Source of the DNA: Sphingobacteriaceae bacterium UBA6709
GTDB taxonomy: Bacteria > Bacteroidota > Bacteroidia > Sphingobacteriales > Sphingobacteriaceae
DNA length: 64,000 bases
Direction: 5' to 3'
NCBI GenBank assembly: GCA_002454425.1
Contig: DKIV01000033.1
Location: forward strand, 37,227 to 101,226
Part shown: in pieces, positions 25,601 to 34,543 of the stretch
Layout of the letters: every line of letters starts with the position of its first letter
How positions within the stretch are numbered: position 1 is the first letter of the stretch
The notes under the pieces: model-generated
The model's input: the letters and a program-made list of their open reading frames with translations, nothing else
Told to the model about the DNA's origin: nothing
Database searches by the model: none
Program-made: the position numbers and the translations under genes

Positions 25601-26671
25601 ATGACTGCAAATAACTGTGCTCCGGCGCACGACTGGAAAAGACTGGGCTTTTTAGACAGGTATCTGACTTTATGGATAGTTCTGGCAATGGCTATCGGTG
25701 TAGGCATCGGCTATGCGATTCCATCATCAGCGGACCTTATCAATAGTTTCTCCAGTGGCACGACCAATGTACCGCTGGCTGTAGGATTGATCCTGATGAT
25801 GTACCCGCCGCTGGCTAAAGTAAAGTACGAGAAAATGGGCGAGGTATTCCGTAATACCAAAGTACTGGGCACTTCATTGTTCCTCAACTGGATTATTGGC
25901 CCAGTATTGATGTTTATACTGGCTATTCTTTTTCTGAAGGGTTATCCCGAATATATGACCGGCCTCATTTTGATCGGCCTTGCCCGCTGCATTGCAATGG
26001 TCGTGGTCTGGAATGAACTGGCAGAAGGGAACCGCGAATATGCGGCCGGATTGATTGCTTTGAACAGCATCTTTCAGGTATTGCTGTATAGCTTATACGC
26101 CTACGCGTTCATTACGGTGCTGCCCACGCTATTTGGCATTGAGGGTGTGGATGTAAATATCACAATTGCTGAGATTGCAAAATGCGTAGGCATCTATTTG
26201 GGCATCCCCTTCGCAGCTGGCGTGATCTCCAGGTACACGTTGATCAGCATTAAGGGAGAAGATTGGTTCCGCACAAAGTTTATCCCTTTCATTTCGCCAA
26301 TTACTTTGATTGCCCTGCTGTTTACCATTGTCGTGATGTTCAGCTTAAAGGGTGAACTGATCGTGCAGATACCGTTGGATGTGCTGCGTATAGCTGTACC
26401 GCTGGTGATCTACTTTGCCATCATGTTCCTAGTGAGTTTCTTTGCCGGCAAACGCATGGGCGCTGATTACTCCAAAAGCGCGTCCATTGCTTTCACAGCT
26501 GCTGGTAACAACTTTGAACTGGCAATTGCGGTAGCTATCGGTGTGTTTGGTATCAACAGCGGCCAGGCATTTGTTGGGGTGATAGGGCCGCTGGTGGAAG
26601 TGCCGGCATTGATTGCGCTGGTCAATCTCGCTTTCTGGCTCCGTAGGAAATACTATTCAACTCCATTATAA
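25601..26671 (+). CDS. arsB: ACR3-family arsenite efflux transporter
   Basis: A 356-residue inner-membrane protein with about ten hydrophobic helices. LGFLDRYLTLWIVLAMAIG at the start, VGLILMMYPPLAKVKYEKMG, the conserved Cys in LIGLARCIAMVVVWNELAEG, and AGNNFELAIAVAIGVFG near the end are signatures of ACR3 (arsenical-resistance permease). It exports arsenite by the proton-motive force. The start is 18 bases after arsM, and the next gene follows after 25 bases. The name arsB follows common usage for ACR3; it is not related to the E. coli ArsB fold. Confidence 0.94.
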   Translation: MTANNCAPAHDWKRLGFLDRYLTLWIVLAMAIGVGIGYAIPSSADLINSFSSGTTNVPLAVGLILMMYPPLAKVKYEKMGEVFRNTKVLGTSLFLNWIIGPVLMFILAILFLKGYPEYMTGLILIGLARCIAMVVVWNELAEGNREYAAGLIALNSIFQVLLYSLYAYAFITVLPTLFGIEGVDVNITIAEIAKCVGIYLGIPFAAGVISRYTLISIKGEDWFRTKFIPFISPITLIALLFTIVVMFSLKGELIVQIPLDVLRIAVPLVIYFAIMFLVSFFAGKRMGADYSKSASIAFTAAGNNFELAIAVAIGVFGINSGQAFVGVIGPLVEVPALIALVNLAFWLRRKYYSTPL

Positions 26672-26696
26672 GAAGTAAAAACTAATTAAAGAACAG

Positions 26697-27470
26697 ATGA
26701 AAATTGCATTATTCTCAGACATTCACGCCAACCTTCCGGCATTGGAAGCTTTTTTTGCCGATGTGGATGCACGTAAACCGGATATGATCTATTGCCTGGG
26801 CGACCTGGTAGGTTACAACAGCTGGCCCAATGAGGTGATTGACGAAGTCCGCGGGCGCAACATTCCGACAATTGCTGGTAACTATGATTTTGGCATTGGC
26901 AGCATAAGTGATGAATGTGGCTGCGCTTATAAAACGGACACGGAAAAGGATATGGGCAAGATCTCTATCTCCTATACCAATAGGTCGATGAAGCCGGAAC
27001 AACGGGCATACCTGCGCACTTTACCAGCGCATATAAAAGTGGAGTTCCAGTTAAACGAAAACAAACTGAACCTGCTTTTGGTACATGGCAGTCCACGCAA
27101 GATTAACGAATACCTGTTTGAAGACCGTGAAGAAAAAAGTATGATCCGTATCATGGAACAGGCCGACGCAGACATCATGTGCTTTGGTCATACGCACAAG
27201 CCCTTTCACCGTGTATTAAATGCAGGTGTAGATGGTTCTGACCATTACCGTCATGCTATCAATATTGGTTCGGTAGGTAAACCGAAAGATGGAAACCCGC
27301 AGGGTGGCTATGTGATGTTGACTATTAATGAGAATAGTAGCATTACCGATAAAGAAAGTATCCAGGTAGAGTTTATACGATTTGATTATGATGTGGAACG
27401 CTCCGCTAAAGGTATTGAGAATAGTCCTTTACCAAATGAATATGCAGATATGCTGAGAAGAGGATATTGA
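26697..27470 (+). CDS. Metallophosphoesterase in the ars operon
   Basis: A 257-residue calcineurin-like phosphoesterase. Metal-binding motifs are all present: DIHAN (8-12), GDLVGYN, GNYD, a late VHGSPR and GHTHKPF. Close relatives are YfcE/MJ0936-type phosphodiesterases of varied substrate. It is the last gene of the ars operon before a terminator. The role in arsenic resistance is unclear; hydrolysis of a phosphate or arsenate ester would be one guess. A Cys-rich insert (SISDECGCAYKTD) near residues 63-75 is unusual for the family. Confidence 0.85.
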   Translation: MKIALFSDIHANLPALEAFFADVDARKPDMIYCLGDLVGYNSWPNEVIDEVRGRNIPTIAGNYDFGIGSISDECGCAYKTDTEKDMGKISISYTNRSMKPEQRAYLRTLPAHIKVEFQLNENKLNLLLVHGSPRKINEYLFEDREEKSMIRIMEQADADIMCFGHTHKPFHRVLNAGVDGSDHYRHAINIGSVGKPKDGNPQGGYVMLTINENSSITDKESIQVEFIRFDYDVERSAKGIENSPLPNEYADMLRRGY

Positions 27471-27504
27471 TTTCACACTACAATTTGCTGTATTAAGGTT
27501 TGGG

Positions 27505-27530
27505 GCCACGTGGATGCGTGGCTTTTTTGT
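27505..27530 (+). terminator. Rho-independent terminator of the ars operon
   Basis: GCCACG-tggatg-CGTGGC followed by TTTTTTGTTTT. It lies 35 bases after the metallophosphoesterase stop. Confidence 0.9.
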
Positions 27531-27713
27531 TTTCTACTGAGCCAGCCTCCTGCACCGCGCTTTTCGTTGCATGTCCTCGTTGGAAATATAAGGCAGTCCT
27601 TTTGATTGTTTATTTTTGGGTACTACCCAAAACCTTGTCAACTATTCCTGTCTGCTCCATCGAGATTTGCTTCCCAAGGGTGACAATGTCGTTGCCCGCT
27701 AAATCTCCATCTT

Positions 27714-28190
27714 ATGTTAGCTGGATTCACCTGGTTGCAATTTGTCTGCGTAGCGCTGAGCCTTTGCGCTACCTGGTATCTCATTATGCTAGGCGCATTT
27801 TATTTCAAGCGTATTTTTCGTGCCAGAGGTTCTCCTGGTTTGCAGCTTCCGGAATCAGCACCCCATAACCTGATGGGTAAAAGCAAAACTCCGGCAGGGT
27901 ACGGGCAGCTGGAGGATGGGATGTTTTCTTTTGCTCCGGCCAAGCCTTCATCCGAATTATTCTCCGGAATTCCGCCGCTATTAAGCGATGATCTGGAAAT
28001 ACTACTACGGCTAGCTGCTGCCCACAAAATTACAGCAACGGACTTCTGCTCGCTTTTTAAACTGGTGAGCGCTAAGCATCCTGGATTGTCCGGTGACGCT
28101 GAATTAAAAAAGAAAGTTAGCGACTTACTTCATCAGCAATTACCCTTTGCGCTGAGTGTCGAGCAAGTTCTTGTCCTCTGGAATCATTAA
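27714..28190 (+). CDS. Small membrane-anchored protein at the head of the tra operon
   Basis: A 158-residue protein with one N-terminal membrane helix (FVCVALSLCATWYLIMLGAFYF) followed by a basic stretch and a soluble, mostly helical domain. I do not recognise a named family, but proteins of this size and form occur directly before traE in Bacteroidetes conjugation loci (the traC/traD position). Only 17 bases separate it from traE. The region between the ars terminator and this gene (27531-27713) presumably holds the tra promoter; no clear match is visible. Confidence 0.65.
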   Translation: MLAGFTWLQFVCVALSLCATWYLIMLGAFYFKRIFRARGSPGLQLPESAPHNLMGKSKTPAGYGQLEDGMFSFAPAKPSSELFSGIPPLLSDDLEILLRLAAAHKITATDFCSLFKLVSAKHPGLSGDAELKKKVSDLLHQQLPFALSVEQVLVLWNH

Positions 28191-28207
28191 CCCTCAAAAG
28201 CTACATC

Positions 28208-28549
28208 ATGAAAAATATCAAAAAAATAATCTGCTCATCCAGTGCGCTACGCCCGGCAAAAAAACTCTTGTCTATGCTGACATTTATTGCCTATCAGGGG
28301 AACCTCTACGCGCAAGATGGAAACGCGGGTATACAGGAGGCGACCAATAAAGTCAAGAGCTACTTTGATACGGGCTGCGATCTAATGTATGCCATCGGCG
28401 CGGTCGTTGGCATCATCGGCGCCGTAAAGGTCTTTAACAAATGGAATGCCGGTGAACAGGATACCAATAAAGTAGCTGCAGCATGGTTTGGATCCTGTAT
28501 TTTTCTGGTAGTGGTGGCCACCGTACTCAAGAGCTTCTTCGGTATTTAA
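28208..28549 (+). CDS. traE: Conjugation protein TraE (DUF4134)
   Basis: A 113-residue small membrane protein. A signal-like segment (MLTFIAYQGNLYAQ) is followed by a short linker and two hydrophobic helices (LMYAIGAVVGIIGAVKVFNK and AAAWFGSCIFLVVVATVLKS). GDVxxAIGAVxGxxGAxxVY-type helices and the intervening KWNAGEQDTNK are typical of DUF4134, a VirB2-like small subunit. A shadow frame at 28156 is not the gene. It is followed after 2 bases by traF. Confidence 0.9.
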   Translation: MKNIKKIICSSSALRPAKKLLSMLTFIAYQGNLYAQDGNAGIQEATNKVKSYFDTGCDLMYAIGAVVGIIGAVKVFNKWNAGEQDTNKVAAAWFGSCIFLVVVATVLKSFFGI

Positions 28550-28551
28550 AA

Positions 28552-28887
28552 ATGGCTAGTGTCTACCAAATCAATAAGGGCATAAACAAACCTATTGTAT
28601 TTAAAGGATTGCGCGCCCAGTACATTGCCTATCTGGCAATTGGAATGGTCGCGCTCCTTTTGAGCTTTGTCGTCTTGTATCTACTATCCATGCCTTTAAT
28701 CGTGCTTGTTCCGCTCATTGTGTTGTTGGCACTCCTGCTGATCTATACAGTGCAGCAGCTCAGCAAGTGCTTTGGACAGCATGGACTCATGAAGTACACG
28801 GCCGCAAGAACATTACCGGCAACCCTGAGAATTCCTTCACGCAAAGTATTTACCTCCTTAATTAAAAACTCACATGCAAAACTTTGA
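28552..28887 (+). CDS. traF: Conjugation protein TraF (DUF4133)
   Basis: A 111-residue inner-membrane protein, VirB3-like. The ATG at 28552 is used because it yields the conserved start ASVYQINKGINKPIVFKGLR; an earlier in-frame ATG inside traE would add unrelated residues. Two adjacent hydrophobic helices (about 25-65) follow, then a basic soluble tail. It overlaps traG by 14 bases. Confidence 0.9.
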   Translation: MASVYQINKGINKPIVFKGLRAQYIAYLAIGMVALLLSFVVLYLLSMPLIVLVPLIVLLALLLIYTVQQLSKCFGQHGLMKYTAARTLPATLRIPSRKVFTSLIKNSHAKL

Positions 28888-31333
28888 AGACATTCTGCCC
28901 CTCTCAAAAGTAGAACATCAGGTGATTTTATCCGCTCAGGGAGATATCACCCTGGGCTATGAACTTCGCTTGCCGGAACTATTTATCCTTTCAGCGCAAG
29001 ACTTTGAAAACCTGCATCAGCTTTGGATTAAAGCTATCAAGCTCTTACCGCAGGGCATGATTCTGTGCAAGCAGGACTGGTTCACCCAGGCGCATGTTCA
29101 AGCAGATTTTAACCAGCAGGCTGAGGACTTTTTAAGCTTGTCCAGTGAGCGCTTTTTTCATGAACGCCCATTTTTGGATCATCGTTGCTATTTGTACGCT
29201 ACCGCCAAAGTCGCTAAGCGAAAAGCAGCCAGCTCGGCTCTGAGTGGCATTTTTCGTAAACACCTGGTGCCCCAGCAGCTCCTTGATCCCCAGTTGCTGG
29301 AGCAATTGGAAAGTCATCTGAGTCAGTTTGCCCGCGTGGTACAGGATAGTGGCCTGGTCGGTATTCGCCGTCTTACGGACTTTGAGCTGGCAGGAGACCG
29401 GAATCATGGCGGGTTAATCGAGCAGTATTGTACGCTCTCTCTGAGCCAGCCCCCCATACTATCAGACCTCCAGATAAAAGGAGAGCTAAAAATTGGAAAC
29501 GCCTATTGCCAGCTGTACACGCTGAGCGATGTGGAGGATCTGCCGGCTCTTTGTGGCAGCCGCATGAATTACGATCCTTACAGCTCTGATCAGAGTGTTT
29601 TCTCGCAGTGTTTTGCCGCCCCCTTATCCATGCATTTGGATTGCGATCACCTGTACTCGCAGTATCTTTTTCTGGAAGATGCCCCCGCTACTATTAAAAA
29701 ACTGGAAGCAAAAAAGCTTCGCCTGCAATCGCTTTCTGCCTATAGCAGGGAAAACGGCCTGGCTGCTGAGGCGGTCGATGATTTCTTGAATGAATCCATT
29801 GGCCAGCAGCGCCAGCCCCTGAAAGCACATTTCAATGTGCTGGTCTGGGCGCAGGATAAATCCCAGCTTACCGAAATTAAAAATAAGGTCAGCGCAGCGA
29901 TGGCTCGCATGGATGCTACACCCCGCCTGGAAAATGTGGGTGCCCCCCAAATCTGGTGGGCGGGAATTCCGGGCAATGCGGCCGATTTTCCGATGAACGA
30001 TACCTTCAACACGTTTATTGAGCAGGCCTGCTGCTTTTTGAATCAGGAAAGTGCCAGCAGATCCTCTCCGAGTCCTTTTGGTATGCGCATGGCCGATCGC
30101 CTGAGTGGCCGTCCGCTGCATGTAGATATTTCCGATGAGCCGATGAAGCGTGGCTGGATCACCAATCGTTCCAAGTTTATATTAGGCCCATCCGGATCAG
30201 GGAAGAGCTTTTTTACCAATCATATGATGCGAAGCTACCATGCTCAGGGTGCCCATATCATGATCATTGACATTGGCCACAGCTATCAGGGCCTCTGTGA
30301 GCTCGTCGGTGGATACTATTTTACTTACTCCGAAGAAAATCCCATTCGCTTTAATCCTTTCTACTTAAGTGCTGAAGATTCCCTGGATACCGAAAAACGC
30401 GAAAGTATCAAAACCCTGCTACTGGCACTCTGGAAAAAAGACGATGAGCCCTTCCGCCGGAGTGAGTATGTGGCCATCTCGGGCGCCCTGACTGCATATT
30501 ATGATTATCTGGACGTTCATACTCAGGAGTTTGCCTGCTTTGATAGCTTTTACGAGTTCCTGAGCGTGGAATATGAGCAGATGTTACTTGTTTCCGGAGT
30601 AAAGGAGCGAGATTTCGATCTGGGAAATTTCCTGTATGTCCTACGACCCTACTATAAAGGAGGCGAATTTGATTACCTGCTGAACGCCTCAGAAAATCTG
30701 AATCTATTGCATGAACGCTTTATTGTAATGGAGCTGGACAATGTCAAGGATCACCCGATTCTTTTTCCCGTAGTGACGCTGATTATTATGGAAATGATTG
30801 TCTCCAAGATGCGTAAGCTTCCCGGACAGCGTAAAGTTGTACTTATTGAAGAGGCCTGGAAGGCTATTGCCCGTCAAGGCATGGCCGAGCACATTAAGTA
30901 CTTGTGGAAGACCATGCGTAAATTCTATGGCGAGCCCATCGTTGTTACTCAGGAAGTTGAGGACATTATCTCTTCACCCGTGGTGCGCAATGCCATTATC
31001 AATAACTCGGATTGCAAGATCCTGCTGGATCAGAGCAAATACCAAAACAAGTTTGAGCAAATTCAACAACTGCTGGGCCTAACCGATAAAGAAAAAACGC
31101 TGGCGCTCTCACTCAACCGCGCCAATGATCCCTCTAAGAAATACAAGGAAGTATTTATCAGCCTGGGAAGTCAGCATTCCCGGGTATATCGAACCGAAGT
31201 AAGTCTGGAAGAGTATTTCTGCTATTCTACGGAAGAAAGCGAAAAGCTACGCGTCAGAGAATACGCAAGGCGATACGGTAGCATGAAAAAAGGGATAGAA
31301 ATGCTGGCAGCAGAAGTGCGTGCAAAGAATTAA
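28874..31333 (+). CDS. traG: Conjugation ATPase TraG (VirB4 family)
   Basis: An 819-residue cytoplasmic motor of the transfer apparatus. Walker A GPSGSGKS is at 438-445 and the Walker B-like KVVLIEEAWKAI has its acidic pair at 659-660. The N-terminal 400 residues form the VirB4/TraC-type region. Downstream are IVVTQEVEDIISSPVVRNA (sensor/arginine-finger region) and NNSDCKILLDQSKY, which are conserved in Bacteroidetes TraG. The name TraG here is the VirB4 homologue of CTnDOT and differs from the VirD4-type coupling protein at the left end. Confidence 0.94.
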   Translation: MQNFEDILPLSKVEHQVILSAQGDITLGYELRLPELFILSAQDFENLHQLWIKAIKLLPQGMILCKQDWFTQAHVQADFNQQAEDFLSLSSERFFHERPFLDHRCYLYATAKVAKRKAASSALSGIFRKHLVPQQLLDPQLLEQLESHLSQFARVVQDSGLVGIRRLTDFELAGDRNHGGLIEQYCTLSLSQPPILSDLQIKGELKIGNAYCQLYTLSDVEDLPALCGSRMNYDPYSSDQSVFSQCFAAPLSMHLDCDHLYSQYLFLEDAPATIKKLEAKKLRLQSLSAYSRENGLAAEAVDDFLNESIGQQRQPLKAHFNVLVWAQDKSQLTEIKNKVSAAMARMDATPRLENVGAPQIWWAGIPGNAADFPMNDTFNTFIEQACCFLNQESASRSSPSPFGMRMADRLSGRPLHVDISDEPMKRGWITNRSKFILGPSGSGKSFFTNHMMRSYHAQGAHIMIIDIGHSYQGLCELVGGYYFTYSEENPIRFNPFYLSAEDSLDTEKRESIKTLLLALWKKDDEPFRRSEYVAISGALTAYYDYLDVHTQEFACFDSFYEFLSVEYEQMLLVSGVKERDFDLGNFLYVLRPYYKGGEFDYLLNASENLNLLHERFIVMELDNVKDHPILFPVVTLIIMEMIVSKMRKLPGQRKVVLIEEAWKAIARQGMAEHIKYLWKTMRKFYGEPIVVTQEVEDIISSPVVRNAIINNSDCKILLDQSKYQNKFEQIQQLLGLTDKEKTLALSLNRANDPSKKYKEVFISLGSQHSRVYRTEVSLEEYFCYSTEESEKLRVREYARRYGSMKKGIEMLAAEVRAKN

Positions 31334-31354
31334 AAATCAACAATCATTTATACC

Positions 31355-32044
31355 ATGAGCACAATGAAAAAATTTATGGTCATGTTGCCCGTTAGCGCCA
31401 TGACTCTGTTTGTTGCCTTGCCACGGCAGGCGGATGCCCAGATCGCCATCGCTGAGGTGATCAAGGCGGGAGTAAAGAAAGTCATTAAAGCCGTAGATCT
31501 GAAGGTGCAACGCCTGCAGAATGAAACCATCTGGCTGCAAAACGCACAAAAAGTACTCGAAAATCAACTGAGCAAACTCAAGCTCACGGAAATTGCCGAT
31601 TGGGCCGCCCGCCAACAAGAGCTCTATGGTAAATATTATAACGAGCTATGGGAGATTAAAGCCACCATCAGCTATTATCATAAACTTAAAGAGCTCACCG
31701 ATAAACAGGTAGCCATCGTGGAGGAATACCGCTGGGCATGGAATCTATTTAATCGAGACAAACATTTTCGGACTGAAGAACTCGCTCACATGGAATCCGT
31801 ATATCAGGGGATGCTGGACGCCAGCTTAAACAATCTGGACCAATTACTGCTGGTGGTGGAAAGCTTTCGCTCGCAAATGTCCGATACGCAGCGCATGGAG
31901 CAAATCAGCAAAGTTGCTCAAGCAATGGACGATACCTACCGTGATTTGCGGCAGTTTAATACGCAAAATAGCATGCTCAGTATTCAGCGGGCAGCCAGCC
32001 TGGAAGAAGTAACCGTTTTAAAAGAACTCTATGGAATCAAATAA
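31355..32044 (+). CDS. traI: Conjugation protein TraI-like (exported, coiled-coil)
   Basis: A 229-residue protein with a signal peptide (MVMLPVSAMTLFVALPRQADAQ). The mature part is helical: KVQRLQNETIWLQNAQKVLEN and KELYGKYYNELW are typical of the Bacteroidetes TraI family, followed by VYQGMLDASLNNLDQLLLVV and MLSIQRAASLEEVTVLKELY. The function in the apparatus is structural and periplasmic (VirB5-like by position). An ATG three codons later is a possible start. It overlaps the next gene by 14 bases. Confidence 0.8.
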   Translation: MSTMKKFMVMLPVSAMTLFVALPRQADAQIAIAEVIKAGVKKVIKAVDLKVQRLQNETIWLQNAQKVLENQLSKLKLTEIADWAARQQELYGKYYNELWEIKATISYYHKLKELTDKQVAIVEEYRWAWNLFNRDKHFRTEELAHMESVYQGMLDASLNNLDQLLLVVESFRSQMSDTQRMEQISKVAQAMDDTYRDLRQFNTQNSMLSIQRAASLEEVTVLKELYGIK

Positions 32045-32708
32045 AGTAAAAGCCTGGATATCTCGGGGAGGCAAAGCGCTGCTTTGTTGTACCATGTTTC
32101 AGCTAGGCCTGCAGGATGACCTTTGCGCACAGACCTTCGCCGAGATCTTTAAGCAAAAGAAGACCCAGAAGAAGTATTTGCTCGAGCAGATCGCCGCCCT
32201 GCAGGTTTTTACCGGTTATGTGCGTCAGGGTTACCAGATCGCAGGCCAGGGCTTGGAGGCTATCGGCAGCTTTAGCGGAGAGGAGAAAGCATTACATAAC
32301 GCATTTTTCGATCACCGTCGCGGCCTTTTATCGGGCTTGGCGTCCAGCCCGACTCTCGCTCGCCTGATGTATCTGAAAGAGGCATTAGAAAAATCCCTAA
32401 CAGGCAACCCCGGCGTCGTTTCGGAGCTTTCCCCAAGCCAGCGAGACTACGTCAAAACCATATGGAAGCAACTTCGATCCCGCGCTACGATCGCAGCTAT
32501 CGAACTCGAGCAGTTAACGCGTAAAGGAGCTCTGGAACTTGAAGATCAGCAGCGCCTATCACGCCTTCAGGAACTGCTTACCCGTTATGAGGAAATGCGG
32601 GAGTTCTCCTGCTTTTTTACCGCGCAACTGCTTCAGCTTTCCGGCGAGCAAAAAAGGATGCAACGTGAATTAACGCTAACCCAAACGCTATATGAAAAAG
32701 AGGATTGA
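32031..32708 (+). CDS. Exported helical conjugation protein, second of three related genes
   Basis: A 225-residue product with a signal-like N-terminus (LLCCTMFQLGLQDDLCAQ). The mature protein is helical; FTGYVRQGYQIAGQGLEAIG then LHNAFFDHR matches the pattern GYQVISQGYNTIRDI...LHQVFIDGL of the next gene, so the two are paralogues. It overlaps both neighbours by 14-17 bases. Homologues in other Bacteroidetes ICEs are often annotated as TerB or hypothetical; I see no metal-site evidence for a tellurite function. Confidence 0.75.
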   Translation: MESNKVKAWISRGGKALLCCTMFQLGLQDDLCAQTFAEIFKQKKTQKKYLLEQIAALQVFTGYVRQGYQIAGQGLEAIGSFSGEEKALHNAFFDHRRGLLSGLASSPTLARLMYLKEALEKSLTGNPGVVSELSPSQRDYVKTIWKQLRSRATIAAIELEQLTRKGALELEDQQRLSRLQELLTRYEEMREFSCFFTAQLLQLSGEQKRMQRELTLTQTLYEKED

Positions 32709-33336
32709 TCTGGTGCTGGCTTCCATGCTACTGGTGCCCTTCTGCCAACCACGGGTCGTGCTGGGGCAATCAACGGAGGCGCAGCAGCTCCTGCTCAATG
32801 CAGAGAAGCTCAGCCAACTAAAAAACATTCTGGAAGACATGAAAAAAGGCTATCAGGTCATCTCGCAGGGATACAACACCATTCGGGATATTTCCAGTGG
32901 CAACTTTTCCCTGCATCAGGTATTCATTGATGGCTTACTGAAGGTGAATCCCGAATTGAAAAAGTATGCCCGCGTAGCAGAGATTATTTCCACGCAGCAG
33001 CGTATTCTTTCCGAATATAAGGCCGCCTATGGCTCCTTCCAGCGTTCAGGAAGCTTTGGGGTTTCCGAGCTATCCTATCTGAACGGAGTGTATGCCGGCT
33101 TATCCTCGGCCAGCCTGAAAAATCTCGATGACCTGCTGATAGTACTTACCGGTAATTCCCTGCGCGCCAGCGATGGTGAACGTTTGGAAATGATCGATAA
33201 GTTATTTCTGGAAATGCGGGACCTGCTGTTCTTTCTGCGCGAGTTCAATCGGCAGGCTTCGCTGCTGAATTATCAGCGCAGCCTGGCAAAACGAGATCTC
33301 CTGCAACTACGAACCTATTTCCCAAATACACCTTAA
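32692..33336 (+). CDS. Exported helical conjugation protein, third of three related genes
   Basis: A 214-residue product with a signal peptide (IDLVLASMLLVPFCQPRVVLGQ). The region MKKGYQVISQGYNTIRDISS and LHQVFIDGLL parallels the second gene, while VYAGLSSASLKNLDDLLIVL and ASLLNYQRSLAKRDLLQLRT parallel VYQGMLDASLNNLDQLLLVV and its partner in traI. So its N-terminal half resembles gene two and its C-terminal half resembles traI. It precedes traJ by 11 bases. Probably a periplasmic structural part of the pilus/channel. Confidence 0.75.
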   Translation: MKKRIDLVLASMLLVPFCQPRVVLGQSTEAQQLLLNAEKLSQLKNILEDMKKGYQVISQGYNTIRDISSGNFSLHQVFIDGLLKVNPELKKYARVAEIISTQQRILSEYKAAYGSFQRSGSFGVSELSYLNGVYAGLSSASLKNLDDLLIVLTGNSLRASDGERLEMIDKLFLEMRDLLFFLREFNRQASLLNYQRSLAKRDLLQLRTYFPNTP

Positions 33337-33347
33337 ATCTCCCGCTT

Positions 33348-34529
33348 ATGAAAAAGAAGATTGTATTACTAAGTGGAATGTCCCTGTTATTTGTACCGCT
33401 GCTTGCAGGTGCCCAAACGGCGCCGGCCTCGCTATCTGGCATGCAAGGTGAGCTTGATAAAGTGTATCAGCAGATGTTACCCATGTGCTCGGATCTGATT
33501 GGCGCAGGACGAGCCATTGCGGGATTTGCCGCACTCTGGTATATCGCCAGCCGCGTTTGGCGCCATATTGCCGCTGCCGAATCCGTGGATGTTTACCCTC
33601 TGTTGAGACCCTTCGCCCTGGGGCTTGCCATTCTGCTGTTTCCCTCAGTCATCGCTATCATGAATGGCATCATGCAACCCGTGGTTTCTGCAACCGCCGG
33701 CATGGTCAGCGGGAGTAACAAAGCGATTGAAACGCTGCTCCGCCAAAAAGAGATCGCTATTCGCAGAAGCCCCGCCTGGCAAGCTTATGTCGGAGAAACC
33801 GGCAGCGGCAATCAGGAAAAATGGTATAAATATACCCATCCAGAGAGCGCGTCCTCCGAAGATGGGATGTTTGATGGTATCACAAATAGCATTAAATTCT
33901 GGATGGATAAGCAGAGTTATAATTTCCGCAATTCCATTAAGCAGTGGATGAGTCAGGTGTTAGAACTGGTCTTTCAGGCAAGCTCACTCTGCATTAATAC
34001 CCTGCGTATTTTCTTTCTGATTATCCTGGCCATTGTGGGACCCCTGGTATTCGGTTTTGCCGTCTTTGATGGCTTTCAGCATAGCCTAAATAACTGGATT
34101 GCCCGCTACATCAACGTTTTCCTCTGGCTTCCTATTGCCAACATCTTCGGCAGCATCATCGGAAAGATCCAGGAGAATATGCTAAAGATCGACATCTCCC
34201 AAATTCAGGAGCAAGGTGACACCTTTTTTAGTACTACCGATACCGCCTACATGATCTTTATGCTCATCGGAATTGTCGGCTACTTTTCGGTGCCCACCAT
34301 TGCAAGCTATGTCGTGCATGCCGCAGGAGGCAACGGCTTATTGCGCAATGTAAACACCCAGCTCATGAGTAATGCCAGCCAGGTGTATTCCCAAAGCATA
34401 AAAGGGGATTCTGTCATGGTAAGCTCCCTTAAGGGATTTTCCAGTAATTCTTATAACTATTTACGCTCGCGACTTTCCGGTAATTCAGAAACTACTACGC
34501 AGCGCGATACGCTTTCAGGAAACAAATAA
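33348..34529 (+). CDS. traJ: Conjugation protein TraJ (VirB6-like)
   Basis: A 393-residue multi-pass inner-membrane protein. A signal-like first helix (LSGMSLLFVPLLAGAQT) is followed by about six membrane segments, including GAGRAIAGFAALWYIASRVW, the helix at LRPFALGLAILLFPSVIAIM, and ILAIVGPLVFGFAVFDGFQH. GLAILLFP..I and LCINTLRIFFLIILAIVGPL..F are typical of Bacteroidetes TraJ. It forms part of the channel in the inner membrane. It lies between the helical exported proteins and traK in the expected order. Confidence 0.9.
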   Translation: MKKKIVLLSGMSLLFVPLLAGAQTAPASLSGMQGELDKVYQQMLPMCSDLIGAGRAIAGFAALWYIASRVWRHIAAAESVDVYPLLRPFALGLAILLFPSVIAIMNGIMQPVVSATAGMVSGSNKAIETLLRQKEIAIRRSPAWQAYVGETGSGNQEKWYKYTHPESASSEDGMFDGITNSIKFWMDKQSYNFRNSIKQWMSQVLELVFQASSLCINTLRIFFLIILAIVGPLVFGFAVFDGFQHSLNNWIARYINVFLWLPIANIFGSIIGKIQENMLKIDISQIQEQGDTFFSTTDTAYMIFMLIGIVGYFSVPTIASYVVHAAGGNGLLRNVNTQLMSNASQVYSQSIKGDSVMVSSLKGFSSNSYNYLRSRLSGNSETTTQRDTLSGNK

Positions 34530-34543
34530 TAACCCATAGCGCC

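Noticed and set aside
28483..28551. Longer N-terminus of TraF from an ATG inside traE
   Set aside because: The added 23 residues overlap the traE end and are unlike the family; the ATG at 28552 gives the conserved start.
32031..33336. Tellurite resistance (TerB) function for the two tra-locus proteins
   Set aside because: They carry signal peptides and resemble TraI; no TerB metal-site residues are visible and no other ter gene is present.
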